DNA of 64,000 nt from Spirulina sp034932185. Its GTDB lineage: Bacteria; Cyanobacteriota; Cyanobacteriia; Cyanobacteriales; Spirulinaceae. Location of the stretch: contig NZ_JAYGHW010000010.1 of assembly GCF_034932185.1 (NCBI RefSeq), positions 7,061-71,060 on the forward strand, in the 5' to 3' direction. The notes below the pieces were generated by a model. The model did no database searches. It saw nothing but the letters and a program-made list of their open reading frames with translations, and was not told the origin of the DNA. This document shows, piece by piece, positions 41,985-50,962 of the stretch (its first letter is position 1; every line of letters begins with the position of its first letter). The position numbers were made by a program, and so were the translations under genes.

Positions 41985-43019
41985 ATGATTCCAACCACCC
42001 AAACCCGCAAGGCGGATCACATTCGCATCTGCCTCGAAGAAGATGTTCAATGCCGTCAACAAACCACCGGGTTTGAGCATTACCGCTTTAGCCATGCTTG
42101 TTTGCCGGAACTGGACTATGAGGAGCTTGATCTCAAAACCACCTTTTTCGGTAAAACCTTGGGGTTGCCCCTGCTGATCTCCTCCATGACCGGCGGCACA
42201 GCCCAAGCCCAGGAAATTAATCGGAATTTGGCGATCGCCGCCCAAACCTATGGCCTGGCCATGGGGGTGGGTTCCCAACGGATTATGGTGGAGCGGCCGG
42301 AGTTGGGGGAAACTTTTGATGTGCGATCGCACGCCCCTGATATTCTCCTGTTTGCCAATTTGGGAGCGGTGCAATTGAACTACAGCTATGGGGTGGAGCA
42401 ATGCCGGGAAGTGGTGGATCGCCTCGCCGCCGATGCCCTGATCCTCCACCTCAACCCCCTTCAGGAATGTATCCAACCCAGGGGCGATAAAAACTTTAAA
42501 GGCTTGTTGCCGAAAATTGCTGAAGTTTGCCAAGGGTTGCCGGTTCCCGTAATCGTTAAAGAAGTGGGCAATGGCATTTCTGGGGCCATGGCCCAAAAGT
42601 TGTTGAATGCAGGGGTGGCGGCCATTGATGTGGCGGGGGCCGGCGGCACATCCTGGGCCAAGGTGGAAAGCGAACGGGCGGAAACCCCCTTACAGCGGCA
42701 ATTGGGCCGCACGTTTGCTGATTGGGGGATTCCCACAGCGGATTGTTTAGTGAGTGTGCGCCGTTTGTTGCCACAGTTGCCCTTAATTGCCTCCGGAGGC
42801 ATTCGCGATGGTTTGGAGGTAGCCAAAGCCTTGAGTTTGGGGGCGGATCTTGTGGGTTTAGCCTTCCCTTTTTTGCAAGCGGCGGCCATTTCAGAAACGG
42901 CGGTGGGGGAATTGGTGCAACGCCTAGAGGCTGAAATCGCTACAGTATTATTTTGTACAGGCAATCGCACCGTAGCGGATTTGAAACAGTCCCAAATGCT
43001 ACGACGGTTAAAGGATTAA
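41985..43019 (+). CDS. fni: Type 2 isopentenyl-diphosphate delta-isomerase
   Basis: A 344-residue FMN-dependent TIM-barrel enzyme that interconverts IPP and DMAPP, needed for cyanobacterial isoprenoids. Conserved blocks are RKADHIRICLEEDVQ at the N-terminus, LPLLISSMTGGTAQAQEINRNLA, LHLNPLQECIQPRGD, VIVKEVGNGIS, AAIDVAGAGGTSWAKVE and IASGGIRDGLEVAKALSLGADLVGLA. All are intact and length is typical. It is followed after 13 bp by sppA on the same strand, so the two may be co-transcribed. Confidence 0.95.
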   Translation: MIPTTQTRKADHIRICLEEDVQCRQQTTGFEHYRFSHACLPELDYEELDLKTTFFGKTLGLPLLISSMTGGTAQAQEINRNLAIAAQTYGLAMGVGSQRIMVERPELGETFDVRSHAPDILLFANLGAVQLNYSYGVEQCREVVDRLAADALILHLNPLQECIQPRGDKNFKGLLPKIAEVCQGLPVPVIVKEVGNGISGAMAQKLLNAGVAAIDVAGAGGTSWAKVESERAETPLQRQLGRTFADWGIPTADCLVSVRRLLPQLPLIASGGIRDGLEVAKALSLGADLVGLAFPFLQAAAISETAVGELVQRLEAEIATVLFCTGNRTVADLKQSQMLRRLKD

Positions 43020-43032
43020 TGGGGAAAGAATC

Positions 43033-44808
43033 ATGCTGAAATTGCGGGATGTGTTGGCCAGTACCTTGGGGGTAATTTTGGCCTTGGTGTTGGCGGGGGT
43101 GGTGAGTGGTGGGCTGTTGTTGTTGTTGATCGTTGCCTTCGGGATTAGTGAAGAGGAAGAAATGGTGGTGCGCGATCGCAGTGTTTTGGTGTGGGATCTC
43201 TCCACCCCGATCCGCGATACCCAACCCTTGGGGGAATTGACCACGGTTTTTTCCACTGAAACCGGAAACCTCACCTTACGCCAAGCGATCGCCTCCCTAG
43301 AAGCAGCAGCAGAAGATGACCGGATTGTGGCCCTGTTGATCGATGGTCGGCAGGGGGAAGCGGGCCTCGGTTTTGCCATGTTGCGGGAGTTGCGGCCTGC
43401 CCTCGAAGCGTTCCAAGCATCGGGGAAAAAAATCGTTGCCTACGGTGTGGATTGGGGTGAAGGGAGTTATTACCTTGGCTCCATTGCCGACCCAGTGGTG
43501 ATTAACCCCCTAGGATCGATGGAAATGAATGGCTTGAGTGCCGAGCAGTCTTTCCTAACTGGGGCTTTGGATCGCTTTGGAATTGGGGTGCAGGTCTTGC
43601 GGGTGGGAGAGTATAAATCAGCGGTGGAGCCGTTCACAGAAACAGAATTCAGCCCGGAAAATCGGGAGCAACTGACCGCCCTTTTGGGGGATCTGTGGGG
43701 GGATTTCTTAACGGTGGTGGGGGGCGATCGCGACAAAACCCCCCAACAATTGCAACAAATTGCTGCGAATCAAGGAATTTTATTACCAGAAGCTGCGTTA
43801 ACAGCGGGTTTAGTAGATGAGATTGCCTATTTTGATGAAATAGCCGTTCAGTTGCGGGAACTCACAGAAGAAACCGAGGAGCCAAAACGGTATTTTCGAC
43901 AAATTAGCCTCAGTAATTACTATCAAAATGATGTCAGCCTTGCCAGCAGTAGTTACCATAGCCAAAATGTTGCCGTCCTCTATGCCGAGGGGGAAATTGT
44001 CTATGGGGAGGGGGAAATTGAGCAGATCGGCAGCGATCGCCTGATTCGGCAATTGCGGGAGTTGCGCGACGATGACAGCATCAAAGCAATTGTGTTGCGG
44101 GTTAATAGTCCGGGGGGGAGTGCGACGGCTTCAGAGTTGATCCTGCGGGAATTGCAACTGACCCGCGAGGAAAAACCGATTGTGATTTCCATGGGCAATG
44201 TGGCGGCTTCTGGGGGCTACTGGATTGCCATGGGGGGCGATCGCATTTTTGCCGAAACCAACACGATTACCGGCTCTATCGGTGTATTTGGTCTGTTGCT
44301 CAATCTTGAAGGCATTACCAACAACAACGGCATTACCTGGGATACGGTCAAAACTGCTCCTTTGGCGGATCTTGATACCATTTCTCGCCCTAAAACCGAT
44401 GCTGAAATTGCCAAAATTCAGCAATTTGTCGATCAAATTTACACCCTCTTTTTAGAAAAAGTGGCTAAGGGTCGCGACCTCCCCCCGGCCCAAGTGGCGG
44501 CATTAGCCCAAGGTCGGGTATGGTCGGGGGCAGATGCGTTGAGCAATGGTTTAGTGGATGAAATTGGGGGTTTGGAGCGGGCGATCGCCTATGCAGCGGA
44601 GCGGGCAAAATTGGGAGAAGATTGGGGCGTGGAGGAATACCAAAATGAACCCAGTTTTGAAGAATTACTGATGCGCACGTTGTCTGTGCAAAACCCTAGC
44701 CCCCTCACCGCCCAATGGTTGCAACTCCAAACGCAACTGCGGCAACTCCAAACCTGGAACGATCCCCGCCAAGTCTATGCCCTCTGGCCCAGGCTCGAAA
44801 TTCGTTAG
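43033..44808 (+). CDS. sppA: Signal peptide peptidase SppA (67K form)
   Basis: A 591-residue membrane-anchored serine protease of family S49 with two tandem ClpP-like domains. An N-terminal transmembrane helix (LGVILALVLAGVVSGGLLLLLIVAF) is followed by the first domain, which holds the catalytic lysine in VGEYKSAVEPF (about residue 194). The second domain holds the serine nucleophile in GNVAASGGYWIA (about 392) and RVNSPGGSATASEL. The TITGSIGVFG block is also present. SppA degrades cleaved signal peptides and, in cyanobacteria, is linked to light acclimation. It lies 13 bp after fni. Confidence 0.94.
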   Translation: MLKLRDVLASTLGVILALVLAGVVSGGLLLLLIVAFGISEEEEMVVRDRSVLVWDLSTPIRDTQPLGELTTVFSTETGNLTLRQAIASLEAAAEDDRIVALLIDGRQGEAGLGFAMLRELRPALEAFQASGKKIVAYGVDWGEGSYYLGSIADPVVINPLGSMEMNGLSAEQSFLTGALDRFGIGVQVLRVGEYKSAVEPFTETEFSPENREQLTALLGDLWGDFLTVVGGDRDKTPQQLQQIAANQGILLPEAALTAGLVDEIAYFDEIAVQLRELTEETEEPKRYFRQISLSNYYQNDVSLASSSYHSQNVAVLYAEGEIVYGEGEIEQIGSDRLIRQLRELRDDDSIKAIVLRVNSPGGSATASELILRELQLTREEKPIVISMGNVAASGGYWIAMGGDRIFAETNTITGSIGVFGLLLNLEGITNNNGITWDTVKTAPLADLDTISRPKTDAEIAKIQQFVDQIYTLFLEKVAKGRDLPPAQVAALAQGRVWSGADALSNGLVDEIGGLERAIAYAAERAKLGEDWGVEEYQNEPSFEELLMRTLSVQNPSPLTAQWLQLQTQLRQLQTWNDPRQVYALWPRLEIR

Positions 44809-44820
44809 GCAAATCCACCA

Positions 44821-44873
44821 GGCGGCAGAGCCGCCTGATGCCCGTACCATGGCAGAGCCATGGCACGAGATTA
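44821..44873. repeat. Dispersed repeat with GGCGGCRGAGCCGC and CCATGG palindromes
   Basis: Partner of the copy at 25089-25142, downstream of sppA. Confidence 0.6.
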
Positions 44874-44953
44874 CAGAAGGGGGAACTTTCGAGGGATTGA
44901 GCAAAAAGCAGGGTTATAAAAGCGAATAGAGTTATCTTGCATGAGTTCAGACT

Positions 44954-45979
44954 ATGGCGATTCGAGAAGGACGGTGGGATTGCCCCACCTGTGGCACAAC
45001 CGGATTACTAGGGCGGGATACAAAATGCGGCAATTGTGGCGCAACCCGGCCCGAGGGGATCAAGTTTTACTTACCCGAAAATGCCCCGGCTGTTGCCAAT
45101 GCGGCACAATTGGCGATCGCTAATTCTGGAGCGGATTGGATTTGCGATTATTGCGGCTCTAGTAATCGGGCGGAAGCTCCCGCCTGTAGTGATTGCGGTG
45201 CGCCCCAAGGGGAAAAACACCAAGCCATCCAGTCTGTAAACAACGCCACCCTAGAAACGCCGACTCCAGTCAAACCGCCGACCAGAAAATCCCGGTGGCA
45301 ACTGGGCTGTTTAGGTTTGATCGGGGCCTTGGTTGCGCTGCTGATTTTTTGGTTTCAACCTCAACAAATCAATGCGACCGTTACTCAAACGTCTTGGCAG
45401 CGGTCGATTGAGATTGAGCAACTGACAACGCTGGTAGAGTCAGACTGGTCGATCCCCGCTGGGGGCCGTCTCCTCAGTCAACAGGAAGAAATTCACCACT
45501 ACGATCAGGTTTTAGAGCGATATGAAACCCGCAGCCGTGATGTGTCGGAACAGGTGCAGGTGGGTTCTGAAAGTTATGTTTGTGGCACAGTGGATCTTGG
45601 TAATGGCTTTTTTAAGGATCGAATGTGCGATCGCCCCGTTTATGAAACTCGTACCCGCACGGAAACCTATGAGGAGCCGATCTATCGAGATGAGCCGGTG
45701 TATCAACCCAAATACACCTATGAAATTGATCGCTGGCTGGTGAATCGCACGCCCCAAACCAGCGGCAACGATCACAATCCTTATTGGCCTCAAATTGTCC
45801 TTGGCCCCCAGGAGCGCCAGGGGGCCAGTGAGGAAACCTACCATGTGGATTTTAATGGGGAGAATGGTAAGAACTACCGGATTACAATGCCCCTGGCCCG
45901 CTGGTTGGATTTTGACCTGGGCAGTCAACACCAAATTACCGTGAATCGTGCGGGTAAGGCTTGGTTGCCGGATGAATAA
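44954..45979 (+). CDS. Zinc-ribbon membrane protein of unknown function
   Basis: A 341-residue protein. The N-terminus has two RanBP2/zinc-ribbon-like CxxC pairs: WDCPTCGTTGLLGRDTKCGNCGATRP (about 9-34) and WICDYCGSSNRAEAPACSDCGAP (about 62-84). One membrane helix follows (LGCLGLIGALVALLIFWF, about 114-131). The C-terminal half is external and beta-rich, with repeated Tyr/Glu segments (YETRTRTETYEEPIYRDEPV). It is translationally linked to the next gene by an 8-bp overlap (45972-45979). Zinc binding is inferred from the cysteine spacing. Confidence 0.8.
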   Translation: MAIREGRWDCPTCGTTGLLGRDTKCGNCGATRPEGIKFYLPENAPAVANAAQLAIANSGADWICDYCGSSNRAEAPACSDCGAPQGEKHQAIQSVNNATLETPTPVKPPTRKSRWQLGCLGLIGALVALLIFWFQPQQINATVTQTSWQRSIEIEQLTTLVESDWSIPAGGRLLSQQEEIHHYDQVLERYETRSRDVSEQVQVGSESYVCGTVDLGNGFFKDRMCDRPVYETRTRTETYEEPIYRDEPVYQPKYTYEIDRWLVNRTPQTSGNDHNPYWPQIVLGPQERQGASEETYHVDFNGENGKNYRITMPLARWLDFDLGSQHQITVNRAGKAWLPDE

Positions 45980-46667
45980 ACTACCCCGTGATTTACAAAC
46001 CCTGTTGATCACCCCTGAGGAATTTAGCGATCGCTCCGGCCTCATGCTCCCCTGGCAATTGCCCGGTACGGAAGGGCAACGGGTGCGATCGCTCCTCTTC
46101 GGTTTAGGGGGCAGTTTCCTCCTGTTTGGATTAGCCCAATGGGGGATTGGTGTGCCGGGGTTGGATATTACCTTGGGATTGTTGCCCTTGGTGGGGGCGA
46201 TCGCCTGGTTGTTGCGGGGGGATTTGCGCCGTTGGCGGGGGGAATCGGTGGGTTATGGGGATTTAGACCTCCAAGATCAGGAGGAATTGGATCGCCTTCA
46301 GGCTGAAGTCGAGGCCTTTAACCGGATTGTGCGATCGCTCCACCTCAATGATCAACTGCAACAATTAGGCAATCCGGGGTTAACTCCCGCAACGCGACGG
46401 CAATTATTACAGGCGTTGAAGTTAATTCGTGAGGATTTGGTGAAGGCGATCGCCACCGCCCGACTTTTACGCGAAAACCGCGACCTCCTCACCGAAATCG
46501 CCCTCAACCCCGAACTTTTCACCACTAATCTCGCCACCGTCCAACGCCTCGAACAGGCCAACACCGCCACCGATCTCGCCCAATATCTCGCCCCCGCCCT
46601 CACCCTTGCCCTCGATGTCCATCGCCATCTAGAGGCATTGCAACAAGACGAATCTCACCCTTCGTAG
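45972..46667 (+). CDS. Membrane protein of unknown function, stop codon supplied by a repeat
   Basis: A 231-residue protein from ATG 45972. Two membrane helices (about residues 42-61 and 66-80) form a hairpin (LLFGLGGSFLLFGLAQWGIG and LDITLGLLPLVGAIAWLLRG). A long helical, probably cytoplasmic, C-terminal region follows (ATRRQLLQALKLIREDLVKAI, DLLTEIALNPELFTTNL). Its stop codon TAG is the TAG inside a family-A palindrome (GTAGGGGCG) at 46663-46704, so the original end may have been replaced. It overlaps the zinc-ribbon gene by 8 bp; the pair probably form a membrane complex, which is a guess. Confidence 0.78.
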   Translation: MNKLPRDLQTLLITPEEFSDRSGLMLPWQLPGTEGQRVRSLLFGLGGSFLLFGLAQWGIGVPGLDITLGLLPLVGAIAWLLRGDLRRWRGESVGYGDLDLQDQEELDRLQAEVEAFNRIVRSLHLNDQLQQLGNPGLTPATRRQLLQALKLIREDLVKAIATARLLRENRDLLTEIALNPELFTTNLATVQRLEQANTATDLAQYLAPALTLALDVHRHLEALQQDESHPS

Positions 46668-46704
46668 GGGCGAAAAATTTTTCGCCCCAATTTTTCGCCC
46701 CTAC
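46663..46704. repeat. Family-A palindrome, one and a half copies
   Basis: A full copy (GTAGGGGCGAAAAATTTTTC and matching arm) directly followed by a second right arm (AATTTTTCGCCCCTAC). It supplies the stop codon of the preceding gene. Confidence 0.85.
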
Positions 46705-46780
46705 GCCACTGCCCCCAAGATCGAGAGCATACGCTAACCTAGGGAGTTAACATTTCTTTACCATACTTTCATTTTTAACG

Positions 46781-47659
46781 ATGACCGTTACCTATCCCCG
46801 CAAAACCCACTACGGCATGGATGCCCGCGCCATCCTTGAGCAAGTCATTCAAAACCGCGAAATCCATATGGTGACGCTCAACCGTTACCGCTTCAACGAG
46901 CAACACAGTTGCAAAGACCTCACCGAATTAATTGAACTCCTCAACGGCGAACCAAGGGAATTGGTGCGGGATCTCGCCCGTCATGTGGCGGATGAAGCCC
47001 GCCATGCCGTTTGGCTGACGGATTTGCTCTATGAATTGGGGGAAGATTTGGGTACGCCTCCCGGTGTTTCCTATATTGGCGAATTTGAGCGGTTGTTAGG
47101 GGATGCTTCCGCCAATCCTGAAGAGCGAGTGATTGAGGCCTTAGCGGCGATCAATGTCACCGAAAAGCGAGGCTGTGAGTATTTTTCTGCCCATATTCAA
47201 GCCCTAAAAGCTGCCCCCAGTGAGGAAAACGACAAAATTCGCGCCACGATTGAGCAGATTTTCCCTGAGGAAACCGGCCATGTGCGTTGGGGCAATCGCC
47301 TCCTGGCCCAAATGGCCAAAAAGAGCGATCGCCATCGTCAAAAAGTCACCGCCGCCAAGGAAAAATACAGCCGCATCGAGCAAGCCGCCTATGAAGCAGG
47401 CATGGATATCATGGCGGGGGCAGAACTGCGCCGCCTCAATGATTTAGTGGAAATCACCAACAAGCTCCCCTTGTGGGATCGGCCTCAATATTTAATGGAG
47501 CGATTACCCCAAACCCTCCTCTCTCCCCAGTTGCAAATGACCCGGCTTCATGTGGCGAAAAAAGCCTGGGATCGCAACCCTCAAGACTTCATGGAGAAGT
47601 TTGTGCCGATGTTCCTCAATGGGATTCAACCGGCCCCGAAAAAAGCTAAACAAGCCTAA
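46781..47659 (+). CDS. Ferritin-like diiron-domain protein
   Basis: A 292-residue helical protein with spaced carboxylate-histidine motifs of a ferritin-like four-helix bundle: FNEQHSCKDLTEL, DEARHAVWLTDLL, NVTEKRGCEYFSAHI and FPEETGHVRWGNRLL. The two E-x-x-H motifs (DEARH and EETGH) are good diiron ligands. The C-terminal third (about 215-290) is a separate helical segment. Members of this cyanobacterial family are annotated only as ferritin-like; the reaction is not known. Preceded by the family-A palindrome and an A/T-rich stretch that may hold its promoter. Confidence 0.85.
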   Translation: MTVTYPRKTHYGMDARAILEQVIQNREIHMVTLNRYRFNEQHSCKDLTELIELLNGEPRELVRDLARHVADEARHAVWLTDLLYELGEDLGTPPGVSYIGEFERLLGDASANPEERVIEALAAINVTEKRGCEYFSAHIQALKAAPSEENDKIRATIEQIFPEETGHVRWGNRLLAQMAKKSDRHRQKVTAAKEKYSRIEQAAYEAGMDIMAGAELRRLNDLVEITNKLPLWDRPQYLMERLPQTLLSPQLQMTRLHVAKKAWDRNPQDFMEKFVPMFLNGIQPAPKKAKQA

Positions 47660-47704
47660 AAATTTGTCGGCGTTAAAACTCTTTTAACTCCTGCATTTTA
47701 GGAA

Positions 47705-47733
47705 GATGAGGACTAAAGTCCTCACTACAAACA
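47705..47733. repeat. Dispersed palindrome GAGGACTAAAGTCCTC
   Basis: GATGAGGACTAAAGTCCTCA plus CTACAAAC. The palindrome recurs in inverted orientation at 49870-49966. Confidence 0.75.
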
Positions 47734-47735
47734 GG

Positions 47736-47763
47736 CGTAGGGGCGAAAAATTTTTCGCCCCCT
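47736..47763. repeat. Short palindrome, family A
   Basis: A full-length copy directly next to the GAGGACT palindrome, downstream of the ferritin-like gene. Confidence 0.8.
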
Positions 47764-47800
47764 TCCCCTAGGGTTAACGGACAACCCTTTTACCCCATCC

Positions 47801-48097
47801 CTAGGGGCAACCAATGGAATCGTGATAATGGTAAGGGGTGCAGGCGTAGAAGAGACCCCCCACAAACCCAAAGGCGGCGGCAATCACGAAACTGCCGTTA
47901 AGGGCATGGCCATCACCAAATGTTGCTAAGAAATTGACGACAAAGTTTGAGGCTTGATAACCAATGGCGGTGAGGCCCGGCAACCAATGGACAACCGTTA
48001 AGCTCCCCAACAGGCTGCCAATCAACAGCAACGGTAGGGTAAAGCTGAAGATTGCTGTCAACAGAAAGGATTGGACGTGCTGAAAGGAAAAACGCAT
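47801..48097 (-). CDS. Small two-helix membrane protein
   Basis: A 98-residue protein from ATG 48097 (MRFSFQHVQSFLLTAIFSF). The frame continues upstream, but AGGAG lies 7 nt before this ATG and decides the start. Two hydrophobic segments (LLTAIFSFTLPLLLIGSLLG and GSFVIAAAFGFVGGLFYAC) predict two membrane helices. The C-terminus (PYHYHDSIGCP) has a possible His/Cys cluster. I do not recognise a family. Confidence 0.72.
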   Translation of the reverse strand: MRFSFQHVQSFLLTAIFSFTLPLLLIGSLLGSLTVVHWLPGLTAIGYQASNFVVNFLATFGDGHALNGSFVIAAAFGFVGGLFYACTPYHYHDSIGCP

Positions 48098-48286
48098 GGC
48101 TAGACTCCTAATTCCGGATTGCTGAGGGAAAGGGTTTAACGCCATCCGCTTGAGCAATGGGTTCTGGTGAGAACTTGACTAATACAATAAGGGGATTGCT
48201 CCCAAACTGGGGGATTATTGCGCAAATCTTAAAACTTTATTAAATTTGTTCGCAAAGTTAACCAAATCTGCCTTAAATCCGGGGCT

Positions 48287-49654
48287 TCACGACGAAGAAT
48301 AGGGGTGAGGGCGGGAAACAGTGATGCGATCGCTCAGTTGAATTAACGTTTGATTGAGTTTTGTATCCTTTTGTCGCAGTTGGGCAATTTTGTCACAGCT
48401 ATAGAGAACGGTTGTATGATCCTTGCCGCCAAACTCTTCACCAATGCGGGGTAGGCTCAAATTGGTATGTTGACGCATCAGATACATCCCCACCTGGCGA
48501 GCCAAGCTAATTTCCCGACGGCGGGAATTGCTTTTGAGTAGCTCAATGGAGACATCAAAGAGGGTGGCGATCGCCCCTAAAATCGCCTCCGGTGTCGCCG
48601 CCACCTTTTCCACTGGCGGATTGAGCATTGGTGCGATATGCTCCACCGCCATGGGTAGGCCAGAAATGGAGGTATAGGCGATCGTGCGGATTAACGCCCC
48701 CTCCAGTTCCCGAATATTAGAGGTGTAGTGGGTGGCGAGATATTCCTTCACCGCCCGGGGGAGGCGCACATTTTCATCATCCGCCTTCTTTTCCAGAATC
48801 GCCATCCGCGTTTCAAAATCCGGAGCCTGGACATCAGCAATCAGCCCCATGGAAAACCGGGAACAGAGCCGCTCCTGGAGTCGGGGGATCTGGTTGGGGG
48901 GGCGATCGGCCGCGAGAACCACCTGCTTACCGGATTCGTGAAGCGTATTAAAGGTATAGAAAAACTCCTCTTGGGTGTATTCCTTGCCCTCAATAAACTG
49001 AATATCATCAATCATCAACACATCCGCCGCCCGGTAATGCTCCCGAAACTCCTCCATACTGTCTTGGCGAATGGCGGTAATTAAATCATTGGTAAACTTT
49101 TCTGTTGAAACATAAAACACCTGGGTTTGCGGTTCAATTTCCAAGCGGTAATTACCGATCGCCTGCATCAGGTGAGTTTTCCCTAACCCGACCCCCCCAC
49201 AGAGAAACAGCGGGTTAAACTCCCGCCCCGGAGATTCCGCCACCGCCAACGCCGCCGCATGGGCCATGCGATTATTCGCCCCCACCACAAAGCGAGAAAA
49301 GATGTATTTACGGTTAAAGGGCGTTTCTGTGGGCCGTTGGGGGTCATCATTGCGTTCGTTGCCCGCCAAGAGAGATCCTTCGAGATGCCAACTTTGATCC
49401 CGCATTTCCCCCTGGGCAGTGGTGATCTGTAACTCCAGGGGATGGCCGAGAATTTCAATAATCACCTCGCCAATGGGTTGGAGGTAGTGCTTTTGGAGCC
49501 AATTACAGGCAAACAGGTTCGGAGCCTCCAGGACTAACATATGCTCCGTCAAAGCCTTGGCTTGAGTGGGTTTCACCCAAGTTTCAAACGTGGGGCGGGT
49601 CAAACGGTATTCTAAACGGGTTAAGACCTCGTGCCACAGTTGTTCAGGAGCCAT
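48287..49654 (-). CDS. dnaA: Chromosomal replication initiator protein DnaA
   Basis: A 455-residue AAA+ initiator from ATG 49654 (MAPEQLWHEVLTRLEYRL); an alternative ATG lies 7 codons upstream. Domain I is short. Domain III has Walker A CGGVGLGKTHLMQAIG and Walker B VLMIDDIQFIEG, with the conserved sensor region ELEGALIRTIAYTSIS. Domain IV has the DNA-binding loop GGKDHTTVLYSCDKI. It binds DnaA boxes and opens the origin. I searched its flanks by eye and found no cluster of DnaA boxes; dnaN is not adjacent, so this locus is not evidently the origin. Confidence 0.95.
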   Translation of the reverse strand: MAPEQLWHEVLTRLEYRLTRPTFETWVKPTQAKALTEHMLVLEAPNLFACNWLQKHYLQPIGEVIIEILGHPLELQITTAQGEMRDQSWHLEGSLLAGNERNDDPQRPTETPFNRKYIFSRFVVGANNRMAHAAALAVAESPGREFNPLFLCGGVGLGKTHLMQAIGNYRLEIEPQTQVFYVSTEKFTNDLITAIRQDSMEEFREHYRAADVLMIDDIQFIEGKEYTQEEFFYTFNTLHESGKQVVLAADRPPNQIPRLQERLCSRFSMGLIADVQAPDFETRMAILEKKADDENVRLPRAVKEYLATHYTSNIRELEGALIRTIAYTSISGLPMAVEHIAPMLNPPVEKVAATPEAILGAIATLFDVSIELLKSNSRRREISLARQVGMYLMRQHTNLSLPRIGEEFGGKDHTTVLYSCDKIAQLRQKDTKLNQTLIQLSDRITVSRPHPYSSS

Positions 49655-50042
49655 GGAAATCTGGGAGCACAGCATGGGAGGATGAGCTTTGTATCTTATC
49701 CCGATTTTTAGCGGGATGGCTAGCGCATTCCCAGATCGGCCCTGACCCCGGTGTGAGTTTGCCAATGGCCAGTGCTTAGAATGGAGAAAGACACAAATGT
49801 CATGCGATCCCATCACTTCCCCACTAGAGGGGATCAAGCCAGATCAACCCGGTGCATCTCACAGACGCTCGTCATCAGGACTTTAGTTGTCAGAACATTA
49901 GTCCTCAAACGTTTGTTGTCAGAGCATTAGTCCTCAAGTTCGTAGTGAGGACTTTAGTCCTCTGTCTCCGTACCGGATCAACCCTTGAGGATCGCGATCG
50001 CCCCTTAACCCCATTTCGATTGTTGCCCTTGATTTTCCTGCC
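49655..50042. other. Intergenic region with GAGGACT/ACTTTAGT repeats
   Basis: A 388-bp gap between the divergent dnaA and ArsR-ClpN genes. From 49870 to 49966 it contains four related units built on GGACTTTAGT or ACATTAGTCCTCA (GTCAGAACATTAGTCCTC, GTCAGAGCATTAGTCCTC, GTGAGGACTTTAGTCCTC). The rest shows no gene, and no DnaA-box cluster was found. Confidence 0.6.
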
Positions 50043-50888
50043 ATGCACCACGACAATATCACCCACTACGCCGACCTCCTTGCTGCCCTAGGGACTCCTG
50101 CCCGCCTCACCATTGTGCGCCTGCTGGTTAAAAAATATCCCCATGTCCTAACGGCGACAGAGCTACAGGCGCGAATTAAAATCCCCGCCCCGATTTTGCA
50201 TCAACATCTCAATAAACTTTGCCAACAGGGTGTACTCCATCGGGGGGAAGATCCCGTTACCTATGGGGTTGATGTTAATTTATTGGAGGATTTATTAGCC
50301 TTTTTCTATGCAGAATGTTGTGTGCGGCAGCGGGTCATTGATTGGGGTCGGGTCAATGATAAAAAAGAGCAATGGTTGACGGCTTCAGAGGTGGCGACCG
50401 TTGAACAAGAAAGTCTTGAGAACTTTATTGATGCTCCCATTTATGATCGTTTAGGGGGCAAAGTTTTACAGGCATTACTTTTGGCCCAATCAGAAGCGAT
50501 TCGCACGGGTCACGATGCCATTGCGGCAGAACATTTGTTATTGGGTTTAATGCTGGAAGGGAGTGGCCTGGCCACCCATCATCTTAAGGAATGGGGCTTG
50601 ACCGTGCTGCGGCTTCGGGAGGCGATGGGCAGCCCGACGGGGAAAGAATCCCCCCATGATATTCCCTTTAGTGGGGAGGCAACGGCGATTTTAAATTCAG
50701 CGCTGATTGTGGCCAATGAATCCGGGGCAATTTTGATCAACACTGAGCATATTTTGTTGGGATTTTTATTAACCTGGCAACAGGCGATCGCCCAAAACAA
50801 ACCCCTATCTTTTATCTGTAAAATCTTCCAACAGTTAACCATTCCCCCGGAGGCCATGATTCAAAAGATGCGAGAAAATTTACATTAG
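50043..50888 (+). CDS. ArsR-like winged helix fused to two Clp_N domains
   Basis: A 281-residue protein. Residues about 8-75 form an ArsR-type winged helix (LAALGTPARLTIVRLLVKKYP and ATELQARIKIPAPILHQHLNKLCQQGVLHRGED). The C-terminal part (about 130-281) carries two Clp_N (ClpA/ClpC N-terminal) repeats, LLLAQSEAIRTGHDAIAAEHLLLGLMLEGSGLATHHLKEWG and SALIVANESGAILINTEHILLGFLLTW. The second helix pair has the E-H-I/L-L-L-G motif of the ClpC N-domain. Clp_N normally recruits adaptors and substrates to Clp chaperones. This could be a transcription factor controlled by Clp-type peptide binding. The fusion is inferred from sequence and its function is unknown. Confidence 0.82.
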   Translation: MHHDNITHYADLLAALGTPARLTIVRLLVKKYPHVLTATELQARIKIPAPILHQHLNKLCQQGVLHRGEDPVTYGVDVNLLEDLLAFFYAECCVRQRVIDWGRVNDKKEQWLTASEVATVEQESLENFIDAPIYDRLGGKVLQALLLAQSEAIRTGHDAIAAEHLLLGLMLEGSGLATHHLKEWGLTVLRLREAMGSPTGKESPHDIPFSGEATAILNSALIVANESGAILINTEHILLGFLLTWQQAIAQNKPLSFICKIFQQLTIPPEAMIQKMRENLH

Positions 50889-50902
50889 GGGATATGAAAG
50901 GA

Positions 50903-50926
50903 GGGGCAAAAAATTTTTCGCCCCTA
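50903..50926. repeat. Short palindrome, family A, degenerate
   Basis: GGGGCAAAAAATTTTTCGCC and CCTAC: one mismatch in the left arm. It lies after the ArsR-ClpN gene. Confidence 0.75.
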
Positions 50927-50930
50927 CCCT

Positions 50931-50962
50931 AAAAAAGGAAGGGAGCGACTTTGTTCCCTTCC
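50931..50962 (-). terminator. Intrinsic terminator on the minus strand
   Basis: Read on the minus strand, an 8-bp stem (GGAAGGGA / TCCCTTCC) is followed by six T residues. It fits termination of transcripts from the PEP-CTERM gene at 51211-51930. In the plus direction the hairpin lacks a T-run. Confidence 0.7.

Noticed and set aside
49655..50042. Replication origin next to dnaA
   Set aside because: No cluster of DnaA boxes or dnaN neighbour was found; the repeats there are of a dispersed family.
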